DNA of 37,322 nt from Erysipelotrichaceae bacterium (GTDB lineage: Bacteria > Bacillota_I > Bacilli_A > Erysipelotrichales > Erysipelotrichaceae), in NCBI GenBank assembly GCA_017432545.1, contig JAFRJA010000131.1, positions 1 to 37,322 on the forward strand. The letters run 5' to 3'. The notes under the pieces are model-generated. The model saw only the letters and a program-made list of their open reading frames with translations. It was not told the DNA's origin and ran no database searches. Of the stretch, positions 1-7,826 are shown one piece after another. Positions within the stretch are counted from its first letter, which is position 1, and each line of letters opens with the position of its first letter. The translations under genes were made by a program, and so were the position numbers.

Positions 1-548
1 ATATCCGGTTCTTCGCCGGCTTCGACTTCCTGATCTTCCGGCAGCAGAGCCATGACTTCATCGGGCAGATTGCCAATGCCATTGAGTGCTTCCTGTTCAA
101 CAAAACGGAATGTAACATTATAGGATTCATCGTTTCCGTTTGCTTCAGGTTCTTCCTGACCGACGCCGCCGTCTAAGCCGCTATCATTAACGGACTTGTG
201 CCACGTGCCTTTAAAATGAACATCGCTGTCTGTTATCTCATATTCTTCGTGATTCCAACCAACGAATTCGTAAGTCGCCTCATCAAGGGCGACATCTTCC
301 AAGTCTTCATTAGTGATGATATCTCCCGGACTGATATCTGCCCTGTCAGGTGGCAGAAGCGCCATGACCTGCTCCGGCAGTTCTTCCGATTCGTCGTCCA
401 GGACGAATTCGTAAGTCGCCGAATAAAGAGTCGATTCCGGCTCGATCACCGTTTCGTCGTCTTCTTCGGCAAGAGCATTTACGCTGAGTGATGTCACACA
501 AAGTATTACAGCCATCAGGGTCAGAGTAAATTTTCTGATTTTCTGCAT
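1..548 (-). CDS. Secreted surface protein with SHIRT-type repeats, 3' end beyond the window
   Basis: The gene starts at ATG 548 behind AAAGGAG and runs off the left edge, so only the first ~182 residues are visible. Residues 1-27 are a Sec signal peptide (basic start, hydrophobic core, likely cleavage after ALA). Two repeats follow. Each has a TYEFV or VTFRFV strand, a segment of the type LPEQVMALLP or LPDEVMALLP, and, in the first, FVGWN followed by FKGTW. This pattern matches SHIRT domains, which are rigid stalk repeats of Gram-positive surface proteins. The mature protein is acidic. The C-terminal anchor (LPXTG or other) would lie outside the window. The likely promoter is at 674-702, with hairpins between it and the start codon. 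Function beyond a surface stalk or adhesin-like role cannot be said. Confidence 0.75.
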   Translation of the reverse strand, partial: MQKIRKFTLTLMAVILCVTSLSVNALAEEDDETVIEPESTLYSATYEFVLDDESEELPEQVMALLPPDRADISPGDIITNEDLEDVALDEATYEFVGWNHEEYEITDSDVHFKGTWHKSVNDSGLDGGVGQEEPEANGNDESYNVTFRFVEQEALNGIGNLPDEVMALLPEDQEVEAGEEPD

Positions 549-592
549 AATCTTTTTCTCCTTTCGAAAATTTTAGAATTTACGTATCTAAA

Positions 593-646
593 AACCCGGG
601 ATGTTTCCCGGGTTAATTAACAACAAAGAAGACAAAAGCCTTCTTT
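593..646 (-). terminator. Tandem hairpins in the leader of the SHIRT gene (terminator or attenuator)
   Basis: Read on the minus strand, the first hairpin is AAAGAAG/CTTCTTT (625-646). The second is AACCCGGG-aaacat-CCCGGGTT (593-614) followed by a T run. They end transcription from the upstream lipoprotein gene. Because a likely promoter (674-679) lies upstream of them, they may also attenuate transcription into the SHIRT gene. Confidence 0.6.
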
Positions 647-673
647 TTGTAAGGCCATCTCTTACATGTTCAA

Positions 674-702
674 ATTATATCATATATGGTACCCTATAAC
701 TA
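674..702 (-). promoter_or_regulatory. Probable SHIRT-gene promoter with GGTACC in the spacer
   Basis: The minus strand shows a perfect -10 TATAAT (674-679) with a weak -35 (TAGTTA) 17 bp upstream. GGTACC (688-693) sits in the spacer. The arrangement GGTACC-ATAT-GA-TATAAT closely resembles the tRNA-Thr promoter at 21193-21221. Expression is inferred, not shown. Confidence 0.5.
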
Positions 703-709
703 ATTGCTA

Positions 710-1747
710 TCATTCGCAAACAAGCTTTTGTTCCTGCCTGTATTCAGCGTCGTGGTGAATATATTTGTACTCCGGCTCTACCCATTCCCTTTCTGCGTCG
801 TGGTAGATAGTCTGAGTTTCGTATTCCAGACAATGTACATCACCGTAATATATTCTGTCATTATGAAAGCTGTTTTGACATGTTACATCATGTCGATTCC
901 ATTCTGAGACAGGAGCCGTATATCCACACCCGTTGCAAACATATGCTTCATAACTGTCCTGTCCATATACAGCACAGTCATTTATTGTTTCTGTCCAAGC
1001 TTCTCTAACGGTTTTCCAGTATCCTTCTTTCACAATCACCTGTTCATCGTATGCATCTTTGACAAGTACATTGACTGTCTCATAATGACAGTTTTCTTCC
1101 CTTTTGTCTGTTGCAGAGGATCCGCTTTCAGAAGAATTGCCGCTGCCGGTATTTTCTGATGAACCTGATGAATTGCCGGATGTGCTGCTTGCGGTATTTC
1201 CGCCTTCAGCTGGCTTCCCGGTTGTTTCAGTCTTGTTTTCGGCGATGGTCGGATCATCGGCTTTTTCCGATGTGCCTGCGATCGCTTCTTCAGCCTTTCT
1301 GGTCAGTAAAAGCGAGTTTGTGAACTTCCCGTTTTCATCCTGATACCAGACTTTCGCGCTGTCGCCTTCGATATCGCTGAAATAGATCTTCAGGAATCCG
1401 TCGCCGTTCTTGAGATAGGTGACATAGTCGTATTCCGGTTTTTCGGCCTTGGAAATGGTGGATACATTGCCGTCAAAGTTGATCACATAGGGATATGCGA
1501 TCTCGAAACTCAGGTAGGCACCGTCGGATCTCTTCTCGCTTTCCCACTTGCCGTTCATGACGAAAGGTTCTTCATCATTTTCCTTCTGGGCTGTGGTAAC
1601 TGCTGTATTCTTCTCGTCTTTCTCGACACCGCTTGGGATTTCTGTCTGCTCCGTTTCCGGCTTGACTGCTTCGTCCTTGGGACTGCAACCGCCAAGAATC
1701 AGTACTGCAAGCAGCACGCTTAGCATCAATAAAAATAATTTTTTCAC
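710..1747 (-). CDS. Lipoprotein with Ser/Gly-rich linker and Cys/His C-terminal domain
   Basis: The start is GTG 1747 behind AGAGGT. The signal peptide has lipobox LGGC near residue 21, so the protein should be lipid-anchored on the outer face of the membrane. Residues ~60-150 form a beta-rich domain beginning NGKWES and containing aromatic strands. Residues ~160-215 are a low-complexity Thr/Ser/Gly linker. The C-terminal ~130 residues are rich in Tyr, His and Cys and include CNGCG followed by H and C with zinc-ribbon-like spacing. The protein resembles Bacillota lipoproteins of unknown function. It has its own promoter (1798-1827) and a leader hairpin. It lies between another lipoprotein and the SHIRT protein, consistent with an envelope module. 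Confidence 0.7.
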   Translation of the reverse strand: MKKLFLLMLSVLLAVLILGGCSPKDEAVKPETEQTEIPSGVEKDEKNTAVTTAQKENDEEPFVMNGKWESEKRSDGAYLSFEIAYPYVINFDGNVSTISKAEKPEYDYVTYLKNGDGFLKIYFSDIEGDSAKVWYQDENGKFTNSLLLTRKAEEAIAGTSEKADDPTIAENKTETTGKPAEGGNTASSTSGNSSGSSENTGSGNSSESGSSATDKREENCHYETVNVLVKDAYDEQVIVKEGYWKTVREAWTETINDCAVYGQDSYEAYVCNGCGYTAPVSEWNRHDVTCQNSFHNDRIYYGDVHCLEYETQTIYHDAEREWVEPEYKYIHHDAEYRQEQKLVCE

Positions 1748-1797
1748 AATTTTTACCTCTTATTCCTAGTCCTCCGAAGAACGATCTCTTCGTTTTT

Positions 1798-1827
1798 AAA
1801 CTAGCACATAACAGTAATAATTGTCAA
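1798..1827 (-). promoter_or_regulatory. Promoter of the 345-residue lipoprotein gene
   Basis: Minus strand: -35 TTGACA (1822-1827), 18-bp spacer, -10 TAGTTT (1798-1803). The leader contains the hairpin CGAAGA-gatcgt-TCTTCG, which overlaps GGAGG. Confidence 0.55.
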
Positions 1828-1847
1828 GTGTTTTTTTCCACCGTTCC

Positions 1848-2714
1848 TCAATAATTGAGAACATACCCGTCTTCAGCATCGGTCGGAACACATTCACAGG
1901 CGCCGGACATCGACTTGCACCTGATGACGCAGGCATCGAAAGCCTGGTCGAATCCGCCGTAATCGCTTGGCATGAAATATTCTGTTCCATGTCCTGTCGG
2001 TGAACTGTCTGTCTGCTGCGAACTGCTTTGCTGTTCCGGTTTTGGCTGAGTCTGACTTTGCGTTGTGTTTGTGGCTTCTGCTTTGCCAAGAGACAAACCA
2101 TAGTTGAAAGTTTCATTCTTTATATACGTGCCTGATCCGTGGGTAACTATGTTTCCTTTTTCAACGGAACTGCTGTAGGAATCTCTTTCCTTCAGATGCA
2201 CAGGCTTAAGCCCAAGGGAAGCTGCGATCCTCTTGAAATCTTCCTCGCTTATTCCTACATATTGCTTATTCGAAACAATGATTTCTTCTTTGGCGCTGCT
2301 GGTGTCTTCATCTTCTTCCGTTTTAATGACGCAGCCGTCAGGCGACAGTTCATATCCCTCGGTACATTCGCATTCCCCTGTTTCGGAATTCATCACCGAA
2401 TTTTCCGGGCATTGAGGTTTTTCCGTGATCGTTACAGATATGTCCCTGATCGTAAAACTTCCGTTATTACTGACGATAGCTGTTACAGTCTGTTCACCCG
2501 GCTGACCCGTATCGATCTTTTCATAGCTTAAAAGATCATCAGGCTCAATCGTACAGTAATCCTCAAGATTAAATTTGTTGCCGCTTTCCAGTATTATTTC
2601 TTTACAGCTTATTGCCGGTGCTTCTAAGATCTCCTTCGGACGTACCTGGCATCCGGTCAGAATCAAAAGACTAATAGTTGCAATTGCGGCCATCCCATGT
2701 ACCGGATGTCGCAT
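1848..2714 (-). CDS. Lipoprotein with Cys-rich segment and PASTA-like domain
   Basis: I chose ATG 2714 because it begins a good lipoprotein signal peptide (hydrophobic core, then lipobox LTGC). The reading frame is open further upstream, but those codons lie inside the upstream gene. The overlap with that gene is ~44 bp, which suggests coupled translation. After the lipobox comes an Ig-like/beta domain, then a short Cys-rich EGF-like stretch (CPEN, CECTEGY), then a ~65-residue PASTA-like unit (KQYVGISEEDFKRIAASLG onward). A Gln/Ser/Thr linker and a C-terminal tail with four more Cys follow. PASTA domains bind peptidoglycan fragments or muropeptides in other proteins. A wall-contact role is inferred. 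Confidence 0.68.
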   Translation of the reverse strand: MRHPVHGMAAIATISLLILTGCQVRPKEILEAPAISCKEIILESGNKFNLEDYCTIEPDDLLSYEKIDTGQPGEQTVTAIVSNNGSFTIRDISVTITEKPQCPENSVMNSETGECECTEGYELSPDGCVIKTEEDEDTSSAKEEIIVSNKQYVGISEEDFKRIAASLGLKPVHLKERDSYSSSVEKGNIVTHGSGTYIKNETFNYGLSLGKAEATNTTQSQTQPKPEQQSSSQQTDSSPTGHGTEYFMPSDYGGFDQAFDACVIRCKSMSGACECVPTDAEDGYVLNY

Positions 2715-4377
2715 AACATGCTGCCTGCGCACTTGAGTAGTCTCCTTTGTTGTTTCCTTCTGCGTCATAGGTTTCCACAAAATCTTCATAGCTGTGGAGC
2801 TCGACATTGCTTTCGCTGGCTGCCAGTTCCTGAGCCTGCTGATCGGTGTAAAGATTTCCATACTGGTCTACATATGTATAAACCGGACCTGCCGGTCTGT
2901 TTGGTTTGCTGGCTGTATTTCCGGAGGAGCTTTCTTTCGGTTTTGCTTTTACCGTTACTTCAAACTCCTGCCGGTATTCGTTGCCGTTGTCCTGAATGAC
3001 AACAGCTGCCGGATATGTTCCGGACTCCTCAAAATTTACTGCACCTGTATCGATCGAGTATGTGCGGTTCTCGCGGGAACTTGAATACGCATATTCCCCG
3101 AAGACAGGATCGATGACTGCCTGGACATTTGCTCTGATCGCTGTCTCATCCGCCCCTTCGATCTCAATCGAGGAAGCGTTCAGCCTTACTTCAGGCTGCT
3201 TCGTATCCTGGATGCTTATCGTAAAGCCCTGAGAATTGACGGCCGTCTGACCATACTGATCTGCTTTGGACATTGTTATCGTTACATCCTGAAGACCGCA
3301 GCTTCCGGTATCGATCTGTGATATCTCGATAAGAGCCCCTTCCGGGACGCTGATGAAATAATTCTTCAGCTGATCTGGTATATTCTGAAGTTCTGCGACG
3401 CTGTTGTCTGAATATGTCAGAGCGTCTCCTGCTTCAATGACCGGAACTTCGATATCAGGATTGCTTTCAAACAGGAGCTTAGATCTGAGTTCATCCAGCG
3501 ATTTCGCTTTTCTGGATGCATCGTATCTTCTCCAGCCGATGAACCCGCCCACCGCCAGTAAAGCCAGCAGCAGGATAATGATGAACCATTTCAGCCAGCC
3601 AAGACCCGAGCTTTCATCCTCTTCGTTGTCTTCAGGGATGACCAGGTTTCTTTCCGGCTCCTTTTTTTGCGGATGTTTCTTCAGCCAGGCATCATGGATC
3701 CTGTTCCATTCTTCGTCACTGAAATCATAATCTTCCTTTTTCGGTTCTTCATTGAGGCTGGAGATCTTCAAAAGGCTGTTTTCAAATTCCAGTTTCTGCA
3801 TCCGGGCTTCTCTTTCTGCATCCTCTATGACTGTTTCTGTTTTCTTCGCTTCTTCATCTTCCTTAACGTTTTCTTTTTCTGCAGTTTTTTCTTCCACAGG
3901 AATCATTTCGCTTTCCCGCGGAGCGTCCTTCTTTTTTTCTTCCGGCTGCATCTGCTGTGCCGGGGTCTGCTGAAATAACTCTTCGGGTTTTCTTTCTGCC
4001 CTTTCCAGCGGCAGTTCCTCTACAGGTTGCTTATCCGGCAGTTCTTCCGGGAGATCAAGGTTATCCCATATCTTCTGCAGATCTTCACTCATGCTTTCTT
4101 CTTCAGATTCAGTTTCGCTTACCTTTTCCTGATCTTCAAGCAATACAGACTTCTCTTCTTTCGGCTTGACAGCTTCACTTCTTTCTTTTCTTTTTTTCAG
4201 TTCATTCCTGACACTTTGAATATTGCTTTCAGGAATGTTTATCACGTTGTCTGCGCACAGCTGAAGCAGACTTTCCAGATCTTTGTTCGACACTTCCTGC
4301 AGCCTGACTTTTTTCTGGTTAAGCTGCATTATGAGTCCCCTGATCCTTTCAATTGTATTCTGCATGTTTTCTTCCAT
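2671..4377 (-). CDS. Single-pass membrane protein, charged cytoplasmic region and extracellular beta domains
   Basis: The start ATG 4377 (about 568 residues) follows AGGAAATTG and overlaps the IscB stop as TGATG. The first ~70 residues are predicted helical. Residues ~70-250 are very rich in Glu/Lys. One transmembrane helix (WFIIILLLALLAVGGFIGW) lies near residue 270. The outside part has Ig-like beta segments with the DUF5011-like pattern (DVTITMSKAD, GTYPAAVVIQDNGN) and ends in a small Cys-containing module. It has the same architecture as the 289-residue protein at 5951-6820, with which it probably formed one operon before the IscB insertion. Function unknown; it could be a signalling or scaffold protein linking cytoplasm to cell surface. 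Confidence 0.7.
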   Translation of the reverse strand: MEENMQNTIERIRGLIMQLNQKKVRLQEVSNKDLESLLQLCADNVINIPESNIQSVRNELKKRKERSEAVKPKEEKSVLLEDQEKVSETESEEESMSEDLQKIWDNLDLPEELPDKQPVEELPLERAERKPEELFQQTPAQQMQPEEKKKDAPRESEMIPVEEKTAEKENVKEDEEAKKTETVIEDAEREARMQKLEFENSLLKISSLNEEPKKEDYDFSDEEWNRIHDAWLKKHPQKKEPERNLVIPEDNEEDESSGLGWLKWFIIILLLALLAVGGFIGWRRYDASRKAKSLDELRSKLLFESNPDIEVPVIEAGDALTYSDNSVAELQNIPDQLKNYFISVPEGALIEISQIDTGSCGLQDVTITMSKADQYGQTAVNSQGFTISIQDTKQPEVRLNASSIEIEGADETAIRANVQAVIDPVFGEYAYSSSRENRTYSIDTGAVNFEESGTYPAAVVIQDNGNEYRQEFEVTVKAKPKESSSGNTASKPNRPAGPVYTYVDQYGNLYTDQQAQELAASESNVELHSYEDFVETYDAEGNNKGDYSSAQAACYATSGTWDGRNCNY

Positions 4378-5675
4378 CAATTTCCTGCCGTGGGTACCCC
4401 TGGTTTTAGCCATGGGGAGGAAACGGCCCTCCTTTCTGTAATGTACCCGTGCTGTGAGCACAACCTCTTGATTTTTGAAGGTACGATTTCTAGCGAATCT
4501 CCTTCAAGAGTTTTTAATATGAACGAACCCTTAAGGCGTCTTCCGTGAATATACCACTCTTTGCTTTTGGCTGTTACTTTATCAAACAGTCCGAACCCCT
4601 TTACAAGATATGAAGCTTGGTTATTCTTACGAATACCGCCCTTGTTGATTTTAAACCTGTGGATTTGTCTGTTGTGACAACGTAGTTTCTTCTGATAATA
4701 GATCGTGCCATCACTAACTGCGTTTGGATTGCCGCTGATGCATCTTGCGTCAATGTAATGTTCTTTAGACAAACCTGCTTCAATACGAGAGTTCTTGGTC
4801 TTATAGCCGTAGGTAAGTTCTACATTCGGATATAAGGCTTTAAGCCTGTTATAGATTTCCCAACGCATAATACCCATAAACGACGCATCATTAAACTTCA
4901 TACTGCGTTTAATGTTGACGGGAAGTTTAACAGCTCCGCTGTGATAACCGGCATGGCAAGTCTCACATAGAGTGATCAGATTGTTAGGACTGTCACCTCC
5001 TGTTTTACGGCTTTCAATATGGTGCACATTCAATACCGGATCTTTTGACTTTCCTTTACAACATTGACAAGTATGTCCGTCTCTGAATAAGACATACTCT
5101 CTTGTATTCCAGAAGGCGAACTGCTCGCCTTGCTGGTAATCAGTGCTTCGCGGTAACTGATCACCTTCAAGAGTTGCCTTCAAGAGTTGAGTATCAAAGC
5201 TTGCGACTTCGATAATAACTTTTGAAATAGGTAATATCCTGTGTGCATCTTCTATCACTTTTAGATGACAATCGATCTTTTGTCTGATACTTGGTGCCAA
5301 CCAACCTTCTTTTTTGGAAGAGATCCTGTTATCAGAGCGTGATGCTCTGTAACGTGTCTTTCGGTTTCGCCTTGCACTACGGGCTTCACGTCTTGTAGAA
5401 ATCAACTCTACAATGTCGTTACGTAGTTCAACATCGGCTTCGTACAAGACCCTGTCTTCAGTTGTTGCGCTGAGACCGATGTGCTTTGAGCCTGAATCTA
5501 CGCCAAGCGTAATATCTTGTACAACAGCTGTTTCGGGCTCATATAACAGCTGTATGGTGAACGGACAGCGTCTTATTACTTTGGCTTTCTTGTTTTTAAG
5601 AAACCTTCTTACTTTGCCGGAACGTGATGTCGGCATAAGCGGCTGTCCGTTACTGTTTAGTACGTATGTCAACAT
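4377..5675 (-). CDS. iscB: IscB: omega-RNA-guided RuvC/HNH nuclease
   Basis: 432 residues, normal for IscB. The domains are in order. The N-terminal PLMP-type region (LMPTSRSGKVRRFL) comes first. RuvC-I GVDSGSKHIG has catalytic Asp60. An Arg-rich bridge helix spans ~95-113. RuvC-II IIEVASF has Glu156. The HNH domain (~197-246) has CQCC, NVHH (His218/219) and CETCH. RuvC-III HYIDAR has Asp309. All catalytic positions look intact. The C-terminal SSPWLKPG stretch is encoded by the right-end hairpin, as in other IS200/IS605-superfamily accessory genes. No TnpA transposase is present, so this is a solo copy that depends on help in trans for movement. It lies in the middle of an envelope operon, and its stop codon overlaps the next start. 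Confidence 0.93.
   Translation of the reverse strand: MLTYVLNSNGQPLMPTSRSGKVRRFLKNKKAKVIRRCPFTIQLLYEPETAVVQDITLGVDSGSKHIGLSATTEDRVLYEADVELRNDIVELISTRREARSARRNRKTRYRASRSDNRISSKKEGWLAPSIRQKIDCHLKVIEDAHRILPISKVIIEVASFDTQLLKATLEGDQLPRSTDYQQGEQFAFWNTREYVLFRDGHTCQCCKGKSKDPVLNVHHIESRKTGGDSPNNLITLCETCHAGYHSGAVKLPVNIKRSMKFNDASFMGIMRWEIYNRLKALYPNVELTYGYKTKNSRIEAGLSKEHYIDARCISGNPNAVSDGTIYYQKKLRCHNRQIHRFKINKGGIRKNNQASYLVKGFGLFDKVTAKSKEWYIHGRRLKGSFILKTLEGDSLEIVPSKIKRLCSQHGYITERRAVSSPWLKPGVPTAGN
4394..4416 (-). repeat. Right-end hairpin of the IscB element
   Basis: CCCC-TGGTTTTAGCCAT-GGGG is the subterminal hairpin typical of IS200/IS605-like right ends. It is embedded in the iscB 3' coding sequence. A near-identical hairpin occurs alone at 23768-23790. 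Confidence 0.65.
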
Positions 5676-5940
5676 AACATTCCTTTCTACACACTTTTAG
5701 TGCTGTAAGCCGGTTGTGTGTTACCGTAGGATACCTTCGCCAATGTTTGAAAGAGTTTAATTTGCACATCACTATTCCCACCCCTGAGAACTGTTTAAAC
5801 ACGCAACGTAGAGCAGAGGATTAGGTATAACGTCCTCCGGTACCTATATAATTTCAATCAAACGTAGTGCTCGAAGCACTCAGGCTAGTCAACAAGGGCT
5901 TTCGCAAGCCCCCGTCTTTAGACGTGGGGTGATTGACTTA
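5676..5940 (-). ncRNA. Omega-RNA (HEARO-type) and left end of the IscB element
   Basis: The 250-bp segment between the upstream gene and iscB has no reading frame and is strongly structured. Examples are CCCC-acgtctaaagac-GGGG (the left-end hairpin), GGGCTTGCGAAAGCCC, and GTGCTTCGAGCAC. IscB uses an RNA encoded directly upstream, with the 5' guide taken from the sequence flanking the left end. Here that flank is the stretch at about 5935-5955, which contains the old ribosome binding site of the neighbouring operon. The exact RNA ends were not determined. Confidence 0.78.
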
Positions 5941-5950
5941 TTCTTTCCTC

Positions 5951-6820
5951 CTATTCGCCAACCGCCACACTTCCCTTGACAGTGAATTCACCCAAAGGGA
6001 TGGCCTTATTGCTTATCTTTCCTTCTTTATTGGTCGTGGAAATGCCATAAAGCATTATTTTTGTCTCGCCGTTTTCAACATTGAGCCTTGCCAACGGGAT
6101 CTCATAGACCGCGCCGTTGATGTTAAGCTGACCCGTTCCATCAGTCCTTAATGACATCCCGGTCAGCAGCAGGAATCCGTTGGCCAGAAGCGACAGTGTC
6201 AGCAGCGCTGAAAGAACGATAACGGCGATCTTTCTTCTTTTTGCCTGTGCTGCCGTCTTTTTTATGCGCTGTTCTTTCTTTTCTATCGCCAGGCGTTCCT
6301 GATTCAGTTCTTCCTGTTTCTGCGCTTCGAGTCTTTCTTTTTCTTCCCGCTCTTTTTTTTCAGCTTCTTCTTTTTCCTGAGCGAGGCGGAGCTCTTCCTG
6401 TTTCTGCGCTTCGAGTCTTTGTTCTTCCTCGGCTCTTTGACGGTTTTCCAGTTCTTCCTGCTCTTTGCGTTTTCTTTCCGCTTCCTCCTGCTGAGCCCTT
6501 TTGCGGTCCACTTCCTCCTGAAGTGTCAGCATGTCGTCGATCGCCTTGGCGGTCTCGGCGACAGTCGGGACTCTGTATTTAAGTCCCTCTTCCGACTCCA
6601 GGAACTTTTCAAGCATCTCCATATATTTGTCTTCCGGCAGCCTGAGCACCTGCCCGTCGATCACGGGCGATGCGACGTTGCCGTACATGATGGACATCGT
6701 TCTGTGCTGTCCGTTCCAGTTTCCTCTTAACGTACCGATCTGTGTTTTTCCCGGGATCAGTTCCAGAAGATCGTCCACTTCATCGTCAAGAAAATTTTCG
6801 GTGTTCTTTTCTTCAGTCAT
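5951..6820 (-). CDS. Single-pass membrane protein with long Glu/Lys/Arg coiled coil
   Basis: 289 residues. The acidic N-terminus is followed by a compact region (~20-100). A continuous charged coiled coil rich in EEAERKRKEQEE-like heptads spans ~105-200. One transmembrane helix (IAVIVLSALLTLSLLANGFLLL) spans ~203-225. A ~65-residue extracellular beta-like tail begins MSLRTDGTG. It overlaps the upstream gene by 8 bp and shares its architecture with the protein at 2671-4377. The stop is followed by AGGAGGAAAGAA, an orphan Shine-Dalgarno now cut off from its start codon by the IscB element. Function unknown. Co-translation with the 120-residue protein suggests a shared complex. Confidence 0.7.
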   Translation of the reverse strand: MTEEKNTENFLDDEVDDLLELIPGKTQIGTLRGNWNGQHRTMSIMYGNVASPVIDGQVLRLPEDKYMEMLEKFLESEEGLKYRVPTVAETAKAIDDMLTLQEEVDRKRAQQEEAERKRKEQEELENRQRAEEEQRLEAQKQEELRLAQEKEEAEKKEREEKERLEAQKQEELNQERLAIEKKEQRIKKTAAQAKRRKIAVIVLSALLTLSLLANGFLLLTGMSLRTDGTGQLNINGAVYEIPLARLNVENGETKIMLYGISTTNKEGKISNKAIPLGEFTVKGSVAVGE

Positions 6821-7175
6821 AATCTGTTCTCCTCTCCTTCAACTGAAAAGAGAACCCCGATATAACAAGGTTCTCCATTGCTTCCTTTTTGAATTTTCGT
6901 ATTTTTTTGTCATCATCCTTGATCAGCAGCACGATCCCGTTCCTGTCGTCAAACCGTTTCCGGTAGGCATACTGGACGTTTGTGTTTCCGTACTTATTTA
7001 AGAAATCGCTGTCAGCCAGATCCTGGTATTCAACCGCGATGATCTCTGAGTTTTTATAGTCCTGCCATGATGCTTTTCTGCTGTTCATATATTTCATGAA
7101 TTTTCTGAAATCCATAAACTGAACTATGTTGCTTCCTGACAGATTGCTTTCTTTCAGAATTCTGTTTATATCCAC
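6813..7175 (-). CDS. Hypothetical 120-residue protein, first gene of envelope operon
   Basis: The start is GTG 7175 behind AAAGGAGG. The Shine-Dalgarno lies in a small self-complementary block (GAGGG-aag-CCCTC) that could limit initiation. The protein is basic-acidic mixed and soluble, with no signal peptide or membrane helix. It contains an aromatic motif (IVQFMDFRKFMKYMN) and a Lys-rich stretch near residue 95. I do not recognise the family. The ATGA-type 8-bp overlap with the next gene points to coupled translation with the membrane coiled-coil protein. Confidence 0.6.
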   Translation of the reverse strand: MDINRILKESNLSGSNIVQFMDFRKFMKYMNSRKASWQDYKNSEIIAVEYQDLADSDFLNKYGNTNVQYAYRKRFDDRNGIVLLIKDDDKKIRKFKKEAMENLVISGFSFQLKERRTDYD

Positions 7176-7207
7176 GAGGGCTTCCCTCCTTTCGTTCTAA
7201 AAAGTAA

Positions 7208-7237
7208 AACCTCTTTACCCGATGTGGCAAAGAGGTT
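7208..7237 (-). terminator. Leader hairpin with T run upstream of the 120-residue gene
   Basis: AACCTCTTT pairs with AAAGAGGTT. On the minus strand it is followed by TTTTACTTTTT, an intrinsic terminator. A weak promoter (TTTTCA, 17 bp, TACTAT at 7256-7284) lies just upstream, so the hairpin sits inside the leader and may act as an attenuator. Confidence 0.55.
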
Positions 7238-7330
7238 CTTCAATTTTGCATTTTTATAGTATCATCGTGAAAAATGTTTGAAAATATGTTTTTCTCCGTA
7301 AAACTCGGCGTTGCTGTCTGCTGCCGTTTT

Positions 7331-7350
7331 CTGGGCACCCAGGTGCCCAG
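7331..7350 (+). repeat. TGGGCACC inverted repeat, copy 1
   Basis: CTGGGCACC-CA-GGTGCCCAG. The arms extend to 13 bp with flanking TTTT/AAAA. It lies in the intergenic region upstream of the plus-strand gene at 7395. The centre reads CA on the plus strand, the direction of that gene. Confidence 0.85.
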
Positions 7351-7394
7351 AAAAGATAATAGTTGCTTATTTTTGTTTGTGCTATTATTTTGAT

Positions 7395-7664
7395 ATGGAA
7401 AACAAACAGATAAGCATCAAGTATTACAGCGAAGACCGCTCTGTCTCTTTCGACCAGACCTTCAATGTGAGTGATACCGTTTACGAAGACCTTTACTATG
7501 AAATGAAAAACTACAAAGGCGGACAGATAGATGCCGAGAGTACTCTCTATTATCTTCTTACCGCCTGTTCCTATCTCTGGAAAGCCGAAGGATATCAGGG
7601 GAAACCTAATTTTGACATAGACATGCCCGATATGAATCCTTCAGCTCAGGAATCACTTTCCTGA
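7395..7664 (+). CDS. Hypothetical 89-residue acidic protein, possibly leaderless
   Basis: I chose ATG 7395 because the protein begins cleanly there (MENKQISIKYYSED) and the upstream in-frame codons run through the inverted repeat. No Shine-Dalgarno is visible. TATTAT at 7383-7388 lies 6 nt before the ATG, the spacing expected for a leaderless transcript. The protein has alternating beta-like strands, then a helical half, and ends in a short acidic tail. No recognised domain. It converges on secE with only 10 bp between the stops. Confidence 0.6.
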   Translation: MENKQISIKYYSEDRSVSFDQTFNVSDTVYEDLYYEMKNYKGGQIDAESTLYYLLTACSYLWKAEGYQGKPNFDIDMPDMNPSAQESLS

Positions 7665-7674
7665 AACTGTCCTC

Positions 7675-7818
7675 CTAGAAAAGTGCGTTAACACCGACCT
7701 GTACAACTGTAAACAGCAGTGCATATACAGCAATTACAGCAATGGTCGTTCTTGCCAGGGCAAGAACAGTTTTCGGTTTAGGCCAGTGTATTTTTGAAAT
7801 CTCTTTAAATGTGCTCAT
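7675..7818 (-). CDS. secE: SecE, preprotein translocase subunit
   Basis: This 47-residue gene is easily missed. It starts at ATG 7818 behind AGGAGAAAA, 8 bp after the secY stop. The protein begins MSTFKEISKIHWPKPKTVL, where the KEISKIHWPK segment is the conserved amphipathic SecE helix. A single membrane helix (TIAVIAVYALLFTVVQVGV) and a very short C-terminus follow. It is at the short end for bacterial SecE. SecE clamps SecY in the membrane and is needed for channel function. Pairing with secY in one operon makes this a complete plasmid-borne translocon core; SecG and SecA are not in the window. Confidence 0.88.
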   Translation of the reverse strand: MSTFKEISKIHWPKPKTVLALARTTIAVIAVYALLFTVVQVGVNALF

Positions 7819-7826
7819 TTTTTCTC

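Noticed and set aside
7311-7394. Upstream start for the 89-residue protein
   Set aside because: It would translate through the inverted repeat and the -10-like element; the protein-like sequence begins at 7395.
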